48,745 nt of DNA from Methylacidiphilales bacterium (GCA_021272165.1 JAJSLK010000023.1:1-48745); one strand, 5' to 3'; positions 32,746 through 43,816 are shown, counted from the stretch's first letter. The notes: generated by a model from the letters alone, not told the origin. Numbers and translations: made by a program.

Positions 32746-34413
32746 TCATGTCTCGAGCCGGCGGTTGAGCGCGCTGAGGACAGCCTTGAGCGAGGCGATC
32801 TCGATATTGGTGTCGGTGGCAGCGCCAAAGGTGGCGAGGCCGCCGTTTGACTTGATCTCGAAATAGGCCACCGCTTTGGCTTCCGCGCCGCTGCCGAGCG
32901 AGTGCTCCGAATAGGAGACGATCTCGAAGGGATTGACGAGGCCGCTTTGGTTCAGACCGTGGACGAAGGCGGCGACGGGGCCGTTGCCCTTGCCGCGGAC
33001 CTGGTGGACGTTGCTGCCTTCCTTGACCCGAACGATGCATTCGACGCCGTCCGAGGTGGGCGCCATTTTGCTGAGGCCCTGGAAGGAAAGCGGCGTGTCG
33101 TGGTCGAGATATTCCTGCTTGAACAGGGCGAGAATGTCCTCGGGTGGGAGTTCTTCGCCGCGCTCGTCGGCGATGCGGTTGACGATCTTGCCGAAATCGC
33201 GGTGCATGGCCTTGGGCAGAACATATCCGAATTCCTGTTCCATGACATAGGCAACGCCGCCCTTGCCGGACTGGCTGTTGATGCGGATGATGGCGCGATA
33301 AGTGCGGCCAATGTCATGCGGATCGATGGAGAGATAGGGCACCTCCCACGAGCCATTGGGATTGGCGGCGCGGTCCTTGAGGCCCTTGTTAATGGCGTCC
33401 TGATGGGAGCCGGAAAAGGCGGTGAAGACGAGGTCGCCGCTGTAGGGCCAGCGAAACGGGACTTCGAGCTTGGTCGTGCGCTCGTAGATGTCGCGGATTT
33501 CAGGCAGCTTGCTGAAATCGAGTTTCGGATCCACGCCCTGGGTGAGCATATTCAGGGCCACCGTGACGATGTCGAGATTGCCCGTGCGTTCGCCGTTGCC
33601 GAAGAGGGTGCCTTCGACGCGGGTGGCGCCGGCCAGCAGGCCCAGCTCGGTGGCGGCGACGCCGGTGCCCCGGTCGTTATGGGTGTGGAGGCTGATGATG
33701 GAACGTTTGGGATGTTTCTGGTGCGTGATGAACCATTCGATCTGGTCGGCGTGCTGGTTGGGCATCATCAACTCGACGGTGTTGGGGAGGTTGAAGATGA
33801 TCGGCTCCTCCTCGGTGTAGCTCCAGGTTTCGCCAACCGCCTCACAGACTTCGAGGGCGAAGTCGGTTTCGGTGGCGGAGAAGCTTTCGGGCGAATATTC
33901 GAAGCGGATTTTGGTGCCGGGGACAGTCTTGAGACGGTCCTTGATCTGCTTCGCGCCGCGGACGGCGATGTCGAGCACGCCTTTCTTGTCCAGGCCGAAG
34001 GTGATGCGGCGCTGGGCGGGCGAGGTGGAGTTGTAGAGATGGACGATGGCGCGGGGGCAGCCCTGAATCGACTCGAAGGTGCGGTTGATAAGCTCCTCCT
34101 TCGACTGGACCAGCATCTGAACCCAGACGTCATCGGGGATGAGTTTTTCCTCGATCAGGCGGCGGGTAAAATCGAATTCGATTTGGGAAGCGGAGGGAAA
34201 ACCGATCTCAATTTCCTTGAAGCCGAGCTTCACGAGCAGGGCGAAAAACTCGAGCTTTTCCTCGACGCTCATGGGGATGGCGAGGGCCTGGTTACCGTCG
34301 CGGAGGTCGACGCTGCACCAGGTGGGCGCCTTGTCGATCACGCGGTCGGGCCAGGCGCGATGGGTCATCTTCACGGCCGGGAAGGGCCGGTATTTGGGGT
34401 TCGGGGTGGTCAT
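32746..34413 (-). CDS. leuA: 2-isopropylmalate synthase
   Basis: The first committed step of leucine synthesis: acetyl-CoA plus 2-ketoisovalerate to 2-isopropylmalate. 555 residues, the longer LeuA type (about 550-560 residues). The start is ATG 34413 (MTTPNPKYRPFPAVKMTHRA) because AAGGA sits just upstream; the longest frame begins five codons earlier inside a repeat. The metal/substrate motif SVDLRDGNQALA and the HTHNDRGTG segment with metal-binding His residues are intact. The C-terminal regulatory domain (about 430-555) is present, so leucine feedback is likely. Upstream lie a Leu-rich leader ORF and a terminator, indicating attenuation. Confidence 0.95.
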   Translation of the reverse strand: MTTPNPKYRPFPAVKMTHRAWPDRVIDKAPTWCSVDLRDGNQALAIPMSVEEKLEFFALLVKLGFKEIEIGFPSASQIEFDFTRRLIEEKLIPDDVWVQMLVQSKEELINRTFESIQGCPRAIVHLYNSTSPAQRRITFGLDKKGVLDIAVRGAKQIKDRLKTVPGTKIRFEYSPESFSATETDFALEVCEAVGETWSYTEEEPIIFNLPNTVELMMPNQHADQIEWFITHQKHPKRSIISLHTHNDRGTGVAATELGLLAGATRVEGTLFGNGERTGNLDIVTVALNMLTQGVDPKLDFSKLPEIRDIYERTTKLEVPFRWPYSGDLVFTAFSGSHQDAINKGLKDRAANPNGSWEVPYLSIDPHDIGRTYRAIIRINSQSGKGGVAYVMEQEFGYVLPKAMHRDFGKIVNRIADERGEELPPEDILALFKQEYLDHDTPLSFQGLSKMAPTSDGVECIVRVKEGSNVHQVRGKGNGPVAAFVHGLNQSGLVNPFEIVSYSEHSLGSGAEAKAVAYFEIKSNGGLATFGAATDTNIEIASLKAVLSALNRRLET

Positions 34414-34423
34414 GTTTCCTTCT

Positions 34424-34455
34424 GTCATCCTGAGCTTGTCGAAGGATCAGTTCGG
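34424..34455 (+). repeat. GTCATCC(T)GAGCTTGTC repeat, copy in the leuA leader
   Basis: GTCATCCTGAGCTTGTCGAA followed by GGATCAGTTCGG, ending 11 bases from the leuA ATG. It sits between the attenuator and the leuA ribosome-binding site, so it is transcribed into the leader RNA. Confidence 0.85.
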
Positions 34456-34511
34456 TTGCTCGGAAGATATGATGTTATCGATTTTATGTTAGGTGTCAGT
34501 GACGAACCGCC

Positions 34512-34560
34512 CGAAAACAAGAAGCCCCGAGGGCCGCTCATTCAGGCGGGGCCGTCGGGG
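34512..34560 (-). terminator. attenuator-type terminator upstream of leuA
   Basis: On the minus strand CCCCGACGGCC and GGCCCTCGGGG pair (one mismatch), with an inner CCGC/GCGG pair. They are followed by CTTCTTGTTTT. The hairpin lies 30 bases after the leader-peptide stop and about 100 bases before leuA, as in amino-acid attenuators. Confidence 0.75.
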
Positions 34561-34589
34561 TGGGTTGGCGTTAAAGCGAAAGGATCAAA

Positions 34590-34664
34590 TCAGATCGCTT
34601 CCACCGCACCCAGACGGGCCGGAAGAAGCAGCGTAAGTCGAAGCGACAGCGCGTTGATCTGCAT
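34590..34664 (-). CDS. leuL: leucine leader peptide for leuA attenuation
   Basis: A 24-codon ORF (MQINALSLRLTLLLPARLGA...) with seven Leu codons, six of them within nine residues (L6, L8, L10, L12, L13, L14) plus L18, all CTG or CTT. It ends at TGA 34590, just before a strong hairpin with a T-rich tail and then leuA on the same strand. This is the classical arrangement in which ribosome stalling at Leu codons under leucine starvation prevents terminator formation. No strong ribosome-binding site is visible before its ATG. The identification rests on composition, position and the terminator; I have not shown an alternative antiterminator stem. Confidence 0.75.
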   Translation of the reverse strand: MQINALSLRLTLLLPARLGAVEAI

Positions 34665-34666
34665 GA

Positions 34667-37192
<2,526 letters not shown>

Positions 37193-37197
<5 letters not shown>

Positions 37198-37220
37198 TCC
37201 CTCGACAAGCCCGGGATGAC
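37193..37220 (-). repeat. GTCATCC-type repeat between M14 and HAD-Nudix genes
   Basis: ACTGATCCCTCGACAAGCCC then GGGATGAC, inverse orientation. It overlaps the stop codon of the M14 gene and ends 15 bases before the next ATG. Confidence 0.85.
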
Positions 37221-37235
37221 GTTGAAAAATATCGC

Positions 37236-38285
37236 ATGCCTGAAATCCACAATGTGATTCTCGACTGGTCCGGCACCCTGGTCGACGATTTCACTCCCGT
37301 CTTCGAGGCCACGAACGAGATTTTCCGGCATTACGGCAAGCCTGTCTTCACCATCGAGGAGTTCCGGGAAAAATTCTATCTCCCCTTCCCGGAATTTTAT
37401 AAGGAGTACCTGCCGGACTCGGCGCTGACCGAGCTCGACACGCATTATCGGGATGTCTTTCGCAACATGCAGACGGGAATCGCGCCCCTGCCCCATTCGC
37501 TCGATTTTCTCGAATACCTGCGCGAGCGAAAAATGGCCACGTTCCTGCTCAGTTCCATCCACAACGAGCACTGGGAGGCGCAGGGCGGGCGGCTCGGCGT
37601 GCAGCATTATTTCCGGCAGGCCTATGTGCAGGCGCTGGATAAACGGAAGGTGATTCTCCACCTGCTGGCCGAGCACAATCTCAACGCCGACGAGACAATC
37701 TTTATCGGCGACATGACCCATGACATCGAAACGGCGCGGCACGCGGGCGTGATGAGTTGCGCGGTGCTGACGGGCTACGATTCACTGTCGAAACTGAAGG
37801 CGGCGAACCCGGACCTGCTGTTCCGCAATTTGCGCGAGGTGCGCGATTTCCTGGAGCGGCATCGAGGCGTACCGACGCATCCGCCGGTGCCGACGGTCGG
37901 GGCGCTGATTTTCAACGCGAAGGGCGAGGTGCTGATGATCCAGACCCATAAGTGGAGCCACAAATGGGGCATTCCGGGCGGCAAGATCAAGTTGAACGAG
38001 CGCTCGGAAAACGCGCTGCACCGCGAGGTGCTGGAGGAGACGGGGCTGAAGCTGTCGAATGTTCGGTTCGAGTTGGTGCAGGACTGCATCGAGCCGCCGG
38101 AGTTTTACAAGAAGGCCCATTTTCTCCTGCTCAATTACACGGCGACGGCCCTCGGCACCGAGGTGGTGTTGAACGACGAGGCGGAAATCTATCGGTGGGT
38201 AACGCCGGAGGAAGCCGCCAAGATGGACCTGAACGGCCCGACCCGAACCCTGCTCGACCATGTCCGATCTCATTTGCATCGCTGA
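37236..38285 (+). CDS. HAD hydrolase - Nudix hydrolase fusion
   Basis: 349 residues in two enzyme domains. The HAD phosphatase part (about 1-210) has motif I ILDWSGTLVD with nucleophile D10; the usual second Asp of DxDxT is Ser12, as in phosphonatase-like DWAGT enzymes. Motif II is in LLSSIHN, Lys in LDKRK, and motif III FIGDMTHDIETARHAG. The Nudix part (about 220-349) has a complete box (GX5EX7REXXEEXGX) from G249 to about 271 (GKIKLNE...REVLEETGL). The folB gene begins inside its last 26 bases. Nudix enzymes such as NudB convert dihydroneopterin triphosphate to the monophosphate, and a phosphatase must then act before FolB. This fusion could do both steps, which is an inference from context. 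Confidence 0.85.
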   Translation: MPEIHNVILDWSGTLVDDFTPVFEATNEIFRHYGKPVFTIEEFREKFYLPFPEFYKEYLPDSALTELDTHYRDVFRNMQTGIAPLPHSLDFLEYLRERKMATFLLSSIHNEHWEAQGGRLGVQHYFRQAYVQALDKRKVILHLLAEHNLNADETIFIGDMTHDIETARHAGVMSCAVLTGYDSLSKLKAANPDLLFRNLREVRDFLERHRGVPTHPPVPTVGALIFNAKGEVLMIQTHKWSHKWGIPGGKIKLNERSENALHREVLEETGLKLSNVRFELVQDCIEPPEFYKKAHFLLLNYTATALGTEVVLNDEAEIYRWVTPEEAAKMDLNGPTRTLLDHVRSHLHR

Positions 38286-38613
38286 CCTGGAGGTGCAGGC
38301 GCGGATCGGCGTGCCGGAGGCCGAGCGGGCGAAACCGCAACGGCTCCTGGTCTCGGTCGAGATGGCGGTGAAGAGTCTCGGGCCCGCGGCGAAAACCGAC
38401 GACGTGAAACTGACCGTCGATTACGCCATCGTGGCGGAGCGGATCAGAGATCTAGCGGAGCGGAAGCCGAGGAAATTACTGGAGCGGCTGGCCGAGGAAA
38501 TCGCGGAGGACTTGCTGGGGAATTTCGCGATGGAGAAGGTCGCAGTGGAGATCAAGAAGTTCGTTTTGCCGGAGACGGCGCATGTGGCGGTGAGGATTGA
38601 GCGAACGAAATAA
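38260..38613 (+). CDS. folB: dihydroneopterin aldolase
   Basis: 117 residues, the usual size. Cleaves dihydroneopterin to 6-hydroxymethyl-dihydropterin and glycolaldehyde in folate synthesis. The N-terminus LICIADLEVQARIGVPEAER has the IG(V)xxxER motif with the pterin-binding Glu region. VDYAIVAERI and LLERLAEEIAEDLL follow, and the C-terminal VEIKKFVLPETAHVAVRI carries the conserved catalytic-site Lys. It overlaps the HAD-Nudix gene by 26 bases in another frame, implying coupled translation and a shared pathway. Confidence 0.9.
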   Translation: MSDLICIADLEVQARIGVPEAERAKPQRLLVSVEMAVKSLGPAAKTDDVKLTVDYAIVAERIRDLAERKPRKLLERLAEEIAEDLLGNFAMEKVAVEIKKFVLPETAHVAVRIERTK

Positions 38614-38625
38614 AAAGCCGACCGA

Positions 38626-38653
38626 ACTGATCCCTCGACCAGCTCGGGATGAC
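38626..38653 (-). repeat. GTCATCC-type repeat between folB and the MBL gene
   Basis: ACTGATCCCTCGACCAGCTC then GGGATGAC, inverse orientation, in the 51-base gap between convergent genes, where it may help end transcription. Confidence 0.85.
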
Positions 38654-38664
38654 AGAAGATGGAA

Positions 38665-40038
38665 TTATAACTCAATCCCCTCGCCCGGCGGAGGGATGAT
38701 GACCTTCATTTCGGGGGCCCGGGCGGCGAGTTCCTGCTGGAACCAGGCGAGCGCAGGCGGGTCGCCGTGGACGAGGACGCAGACGCGGGGGCGAACGTCG
38801 AGGATGTAGGCGAGGAGATCCTCGCGCTGGGCGTGGGCGGTGAAGTCGAAATGCTCGACGCGGCAGCGGACGGGCTGGGGGCCGTGCTCGGCGTTGAGGG
38901 TCACCGAGTCGCCACGCTTCGTGGCACGCAAAAGCCCGGCAGGCGACTGGGGATCGCAATAGCCGACGAAGAAGATGCTGTGGCGGTCGTGGGCGAGGAA
39001 TTCCTGGGCAAAGATGTTGGAAAGGGTGTGCTCGGTCATCATGCCGGAGGAGATGAGGTAGATGTGGCCTTTCTTCGGATTGAAATCGCGGGCGCGGCGG
39101 CCGTCCATGACCTGCGGCTCGATGTCGTCGAGGAGGTTTAGTTTCGGATATTTCCGGCGGGTGCGGCCGGCGAGGCGGTCGTAAACCTCGCAGAAGGTGC
39201 GGCCGAGGCCGCCGATGTAGATGGGCGTGGCGGGAAGGCGGCGACTTTTCTGGAAAAAATGGAGCTGGGCGAGGAGCTCCTGGGTCTTGCCCATGGCGAA
39301 AACGGGCATGAGGACGGCGCCGCCCCGGGCGAAGGTTTCCTCGATGGCAATCACGAGTTGCTCAACAACGGCATCACGGGAGAAGCCTTCGGGCTTCGGC
39401 TGGGCGCCGCGGGTGGTTTCGGTGATGAGGACGTCGATTGGCTCGCGCGGGAATTCGGCGGCGCGGGAGATGGTCTGGTCCGTGAAATTGACGTCGCCGG
39501 TGTAGAAGATGGTACGTCCGCGGTGGCGGAGCGCGATGCCGACGGAACCGAGAATGTGGCCGGCGTCGTGAAAGTCGAACGTGAGCGGCTCGCGATCGGG
39601 ATCGGGATAGCCGCGCGGAGACCAGGCGCGGTTGAGGCCGCAGGCCTGCCAGACCTTGACAAGCTGGTCGAGCTCGCGGTGGGTGAAGAGTGGATATTCC
39701 GGAATTCCCTTCTCGGCTTTTTGCCGGAGCATGACCTGCACGGAATTGTGGAGGAGCGGCTCGGCCAGGTAATACGTGGGCTCGCTCATGTAGACGCGTG
39801 CGCCGGGGTGCTCGCGCATGAGGAGCGGCAATGCGCCGGTATGGTCGTGATGGGCGTGGCTGACGAGAATGGTGTCGACGGAGTCGAACTCGAGCTTTTC
39901 GAGATTGGGCAGGCCCAGGCTTCCCTCGGCGCGGGGATGCATGCCGGCATCGAGAACCAGGCGGCCATCGGAACCGAAATCAAGGAGGTAGGAATTGGCG
40001 CCGATTTCGTTGGCGCGGGTCAAATTGGTCAGGATCAT
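38665..40038 (-). CDS. MBL-fold beta-CASP RNA hydrolase
   Basis: 457 residues. A metallo-beta-lactamase domain with H61-x-H63-x-D65-H66 (SHAHHDHTG), a further His in DAGHILGSVG and Asp in FYTGDVNF, plus the inserted beta-CASP domain (VLMPVFAMGKTQELLAQLHF, PIYIGGLGR). The C-terminal RMMBL part (RVEHFDFTAHAQREDLLAYI, VHGDP) follows. This is the architecture of archaeal/bacterial CPSF73-like exo/endoribonucleases. Length and motif order are complete, so an active RNA nuclease is expected. The ATG 40038 start is clean. The gene stands alone, convergent with folB. Confidence 0.88.
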   Translation of the reverse strand: MILTNLTRANEIGANSYLLDFGSDGRLVLDAGMHPRAEGSLGLPNLEKLEFDSVDTILVSHAHHDHTGALPLLMREHPGARVYMSEPTYYLAEPLLHNSVQVMLRQKAEKGIPEYPLFTHRELDQLVKVWQACGLNRAWSPRGYPDPDREPLTFDFHDAGHILGSVGIALRHRGRTIFYTGDVNFTDQTISRAAEFPREPIDVLITETTRGAQPKPEGFSRDAVVEQLVIAIEETFARGGAVLMPVFAMGKTQELLAQLHFFQKSRRLPATPIYIGGLGRTFCEVYDRLAGRTRRKYPKLNLLDDIEPQVMDGRRARDFNPKKGHIYLISSGMMTEHTLSNIFAQEFLAHDRHSIFFVGYCDPQSPAGLLRATKRGDSVTLNAEHGPQPVRCRVEHFDFTAHAQREDLLAYILDVRPRVCVLVHGDPPALAWFQQELAARAPEMKVIIPPPGEGIEL

Positions 40039-40119
40039 GGAAAGTCAAAGGGCCGGGATTAAATATACGGCAACTCTCAGAATGACATTCCCAAAACCAC
40101 TTCCGAAGGCTATAAACAA

Positions 40120-40674
40120 ATGTTGTCACCCCACAAAAAGATGAAAATTCATTGTTTTGCTTTTCTGGTCGTTGGTCTGCTGCTGGCGATCACGGCAAAG
40201 GGTTTTGCCTCGCCTGACGACTACACAAATGATGCCCTGGCCATTTCCAAGACCATGGTCGCCCAGATCGATGCGGGAAAATACATCGATAGTTATGCCC
40301 TTAGCTGTACTGCCCTGCGTCAAAAAATAAGTGAACAACAATGGTCGCTGGTGCTGCAGGCGGTTCGCAAGCCCTGGGGTGCGGTCGTGAGCCGGGAACA
40401 AAAGAGCCACACCTACAAGCCGGAGGGGATCGAGGGGCTGAGCGGCGAATGCATGATCATCCATTACCAGACGTCCTTCGTGAATATGGCAAGCGTTGAC
40501 GAGACCGTCGTGTTGAAGTGGGAGGACGGTCACTGGCGCAGCGCGGGCTATCATTGCATACCCAAGACGAGCGACCAGGATGCCCAGACCGATGTCTCGG
40601 AAACGACGACCACATCGTCGTCCTCGACCACACACCAGCCGCCGCAGGACCTGCAACAGACTTTGCCGCAATAG
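40120..40674 (+). CDS. secreted DUF4019-type protein
   Basis: 184 residues. A basic N-terminus and hydrophobic segment (CFAFLVVGLLLAITAKGFAS) make a signal peptide. The mature part has the DUF4019 pattern: QIDAGKYIDSYALS, SEQQWSLVLQAVRKPWGAVV, SREQKSHTYKP, GECMIIHYQTSFVNMASVDE and WRSAGYHCIP. The last 30 residues are a Thr/Ser/Gln-rich tail. DUF4019 proteins are uncharacterised periplasmic proteins. ATG 40120 is used; M8 at 40141 also works. Confidence 0.75.
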   Translation: MLSPHKKMKIHCFAFLVVGLLLAITAKGFASPDDYTNDALAISKTMVAQIDAGKYIDSYALSCTALRQKISEQQWSLVLQAVRKPWGAVVSREQKSHTYKPEGIEGLSGECMIIHYQTSFVNMASVDETVVLKWEDGHWRSAGYHCIPKTSDQDAQTDVSETTTTSSSSTTHQPPQDLQQTLPQ

Positions 40675-40688
40675 CAATTTCGTTGGAG

Positions 40689-42515
40689 TTATTTCAGCAG
40701 GTCGACGCTGACCTCGTAGCGCAAAAAGGGCGTGATGAGATAGACTCCGCCAAAGGCGCCAAGCGCGACATCCCGGATCTCTCGCGCGACTTCCAGGCCG
40801 ATTTTCGTCGCGGCGGCATCGTCCGAGCAATGGCGCAGGCGTTCACGCAACGGCTCGGCAATCTTGATCCCTGGCACCTCATTGTGGAGGAATTCGGCGT
40901 TGCGGGAGCTGAGCAGCGGCATGACGCCGAGAAAAACGGGCACGCCCAGGGGCTTGAGGCGGGCGATGGTCTTCTGCGCCAGTTCCGCATCGAAGATGGG
41001 CTGGGTCATGACGTATTGCGCACCGGCAGCAATCTTGCTTTCGAGCTTCTTCACCTGCGAATCGAAATAGACGGCGTTGGGATTGAAGGCGCAGCCGATG
41101 ATGAAACGGGTCTGGCCGTTGAGGGGACGTCCGACGGCATTGACACCCCGGTTCATGCCGGCGAGGAGCTTGATCAGGCCAAGCGAGTTGAGGTCGTAGA
41201 CCGAGGTCGCGCCGGGATGATCGCCGACCTTGGCGGGATCGCCGGTCAGGGCAAGAACGTGGCGGAAACCGAGAGTACCAAGGCCCATGATTTCCGACTG
41301 GAGACCGAGCAGGTTGCGATCGCGGCAGGCCAGATGCAGCACCGAGGTGAGACCAACTTCTTCCCGCACACGAATCGCGGCGGCGAAGTTGCTGACGCGG
41401 AGGATGGCGAGCGAATTGTCGGCCAAGGTGATGGCGGCCGCGCCCGCTTCCTTCAGCGCCTTCGCCCCGGCGAGGAATTTGTCCATGGCGAGGCCCTTGG
41501 GTGAATCGAGCTCGACGATGGTGACGGGGCGCTGCTTGAGGAGATCGAGAATGGAGGGTTCCTCGTGCCGGGCCGGAGTGGTCACCGGTTCGGCCACCTC
41601 GACGCGCGGACGGGCCGACGCGGCCAGCTTCTTGATCCGGACGGGCTTCAATTCGCGGGCAATGGGCGCCATGGCGGCGATGTGTTCAGGCCGCGTACCA
41701 TAGTCGCCACCGATAAGCCGCGCGCCCTGCTCGACCCACAAGGGCAGTGTGTCGGCGAAGTAACCGGCGCTGGCCGCATAATTGAAACGGCCCTCGTAGA
41801 ATTCGGGCTTGCCGGCACTGGGATAGACGGCGAGCAGATCGTCCTCCCCCACGGCGAGCTTGGAAAGGAGATGCACGCAGGCCTGAGGACCGCAAGTGCC
41901 ATTGATGCCGACGATATCGGCGCCGGCGTTCTGGAGAATTTTGACGGCTTCAGGAAACGACTGGCCGGAAGCCAGGCGGCCTTCCTCGCTGACGGCGAGC
42001 GAGGTGACGACGGGGATGTTGGTCAGGTTCTGGAAAACGTCGAGGGCGAGGAGCAGTTCATCGAGCGCGGTGAAGGTCTCGAGGAAAATCAGATCGCAGC
42101 CGCCATCGAGCAAGGCGCCGATCTGTTCACGGAAAAGGGTCTTGCGGTCATCCACGGTTAATTCACCGTCCGCCGGGCGCAACAGGAGGGGGCCGACCGA
42201 CCCACCGATGAAAACATCGCGGCCTTTGAGAGCATCGCGAGCGACACGGGCGGCGCGCCAGTTGATTTCACTGACCTGATGGTCGAGGCCGAACCGGGCC
42301 AGGCGGATGCGGTTCGCGCCGAAGCTGTTGGTCTCGATGACCTGGGCACCGGCGTCGGCGTATTCCTGGTAAACACGCGCGACGAGATCAGGCTGGGTGA
42401 GATTGACCTCCTCGAGGCAATGGTTGAGCGGAACACCCAGCTCGTAGAGATAGGTGCCGGTCGCGCCGTCCCCCAGGACGATGCGTTCGTGCAGGAGGTC
42501 GAGCAATTTGGCCAT
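40689..42515 (-). CDS. homocysteine S-methyltransferase / methylenetetrahydrofolate reductase fusion
   Basis: 608 residues, YitJ-like. Residues 1-300 are a homocysteine methyltransferase barrel (LGDGATGTYLYELG, IETNSFGANRIRLARFG). About 325-608 is a MetF-type reductase (VTIVELDSPKG, LACRDRNLLGLQSEIMGLG, LALTGDPAK, YVMTQPIFD). The reductase motifs look intact. In the methyltransferase domain, all three zinc-binding cysteines of the family appear replaced. The usual N-C is N205-G206 (INGTCGP, with a Cys two residues later), and the usual GGCCGT is G269-G270-D271-Y272 (GGDYGTRPEH). Methyl transfer to homocysteine may thus be absent or use other ligands. The reductase makes 5-methyl-THF with NAD(P)H or reduced flavin. 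No SAM riboswitch lies upstream. Confidence 0.88.
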   Translation of the reverse strand: MAKLLDLLHERIVLGDGATGTYLYELGVPLNHCLEEVNLTQPDLVARVYQEYADAGAQVIETNSFGANRIRLARFGLDHQVSEINWRAARVARDALKGRDVFIGGSVGPLLLRPADGELTVDDRKTLFREQIGALLDGGCDLIFLETFTALDELLLALDVFQNLTNIPVVTSLAVSEEGRLASGQSFPEAVKILQNAGADIVGINGTCGPQACVHLLSKLAVGEDDLLAVYPSAGKPEFYEGRFNYAASAGYFADTLPLWVEQGARLIGGDYGTRPEHIAAMAPIARELKPVRIKKLAASARPRVEVAEPVTTPARHEEPSILDLLKQRPVTIVELDSPKGLAMDKFLAGAKALKEAGAAAITLADNSLAILRVSNFAAAIRVREEVGLTSVLHLACRDRNLLGLQSEIMGLGTLGFRHVLALTGDPAKVGDHPGATSVYDLNSLGLIKLLAGMNRGVNAVGRPLNGQTRFIIGCAFNPNAVYFDSQVKKLESKIAAGAQYVMTQPIFDAELAQKTIARLKPLGVPVFLGVMPLLSSRNAEFLHNEVPGIKIAEPLRERLRHCSDDAAATKIGLEVAREIRDVALGAFGGVYLITPFLRYEVSVDLLK

Positions 42516-42574
42516 AAGAAGAAGTTTCGCCTGATCGGAAAATAACTGTCACACTCTTTTTTATAAAGCAGCTT

Positions 42575-43618
42575 ATGAACAGAACAAGAAACACCCTGCG
42601 ATTGACGGACGATGCCGGCACAAACGGTGAAATCCTGCAGCTGGTGGAAAAATGGGGCGCCCCGGAGTTCGCCGGGGATTTCGCCGAGATGATCGCCTCG
42701 CTTTACCGTCTTTCGCACCAGGCCCCGAATTCGAGCGACATGGTGCTGTTCAAGCGTTCGCTGGCTGAGCTGCGTTATGCACAGGGAGTGTTCGCGCCTT
42801 ATCGCGAGATCAAAAAGCTGTGCATCTTTGGTTCCGCGCGGATACGGCCGCCGGCCAAGATTTATACCTGCGCGACGGAATTCGCCCGGCTGATGACGGA
42901 AGCCGGCTACATGACGATCACCGGCGCGGGGGACGGAATTATGAGAGCGGCCCAGGAAGGCGCGGGAGCGAAAAACAGTTTCGGCCTGAACATCATGCTG
43001 CCATTTGAGCAGGCGCCAAATGACGTGATCCGGCATGATTCCAAGCTCGTCACGTTCCGCTATTTCTTCACGCGCAAGCTGACCTTTCTGCGCGAAGCCA
43101 ATGCGGTGGCGGTTTTTCCCGGCGGCTTTGGGACGCTGGATGAGGCGATGGAAGTCCTGACCCTGATGCAGACGGGCAAAGCGCGATTGATCCCGGTGGT
43201 CCTGATCGACGAGCCACGGGGAACTTTCTGGAAGGAATTTATCCATTACCTCAGCGAACACCTGATGGGTGACAAGCTGATCTCACCCGAGGATTTCAAC
43301 CTGTTCAAGCTGACGACGAGCATTGAGGAGGCACGGGACGAAATCCTCCATTTCTACCGCAATTTCCACTCCTACCGGTTCGTCGAGAAGTATCTGGTCA
43401 TCCGCATGCGGCATGCCTTGTCGGAGGAGAAACTGGCGACGCTGCATAAGGAATTCCTGAGCATCCTGGAACAGCCGATCGAACTTTTCCAGAGAGGCGC
43501 GTTTCCACAGGAAGACAACGAGCCGGAGATCGCCGATTTGCCGCGCCTCTGCCTGACGTTCAATCGCATCCACTTCGGTTTCCTCCGGCAACTGATTGAC
43601 CGGGTAAATGAGAAATAA
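42575..43618 (+). CDS. LOG-family (TIGR00730-like) nucleotide-binding protein
   Basis: 347 residues. The Rossmann-like core (about 90-260) has CIFGSARI, TGAGDGIMRAAQEGA and the LOG signature PGGFGTLDEAMEVL. Proteins of this family include cytokinin riboside 5'-monophosphate phosphoribohydrolases and nucleotide hydrolases (formerly annotated as lysine decarboxylases). N- and C-terminal extensions of about 90 residues each make it longer than the minimal LOG enzyme (about 190) and closer to the longer bacterial PpnN-like branch. It is divergent from the HMT/MTHFR gene. Nucleotide hydrolase activity is likely. Confidence 0.82.
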   Translation: MNRTRNTLRLTDDAGTNGEILQLVEKWGAPEFAGDFAEMIASLYRLSHQAPNSSDMVLFKRSLAELRYAQGVFAPYREIKKLCIFGSARIRPPAKIYTCATEFARLMTEAGYMTITGAGDGIMRAAQEGAGAKNSFGLNIMLPFEQAPNDVIRHDSKLVTFRYFFTRKLTFLREANAVAVFPGGFGTLDEAMEVLTLMQTGKARLIPVVLIDEPRGTFWKEFIHYLSEHLMGDKLISPEDFNLFKLTTSIEEARDEILHFYRNFHSYRFVEKYLVIRMRHALSEEKLATLHKEFLSILEQPIELFQRGAFPQEDNEPEIADLPRLCLTFNRIHFGFLRQLIDRVNEK

Positions 43619-43816
43619 GCCGCCGGATTTATTCCCCCACATCCGGTAATGCGACTATAAATGCCTCCTGGACACAAACGATTGAATTGCCGCCAAGTTG
43701 CGCCGCGGGTCTAGCTTTTCCTTGGCCTTGAGGAAAGTATTGTCCTAAAGTTTCAAGGTTGGAATCGCGCCCAGGTACAGGGAAGCGTTTCCAATAGCAC
43801 CAAAGAGGGAGAATAC

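Noticed and set aside
42516-42574. A SAM or other riboswitch before the HMT/MTHFR gene
   Set aside because: Only 59 bases separate the divergent starts, with no conserved stems; too short for a known SAM riboswitch.
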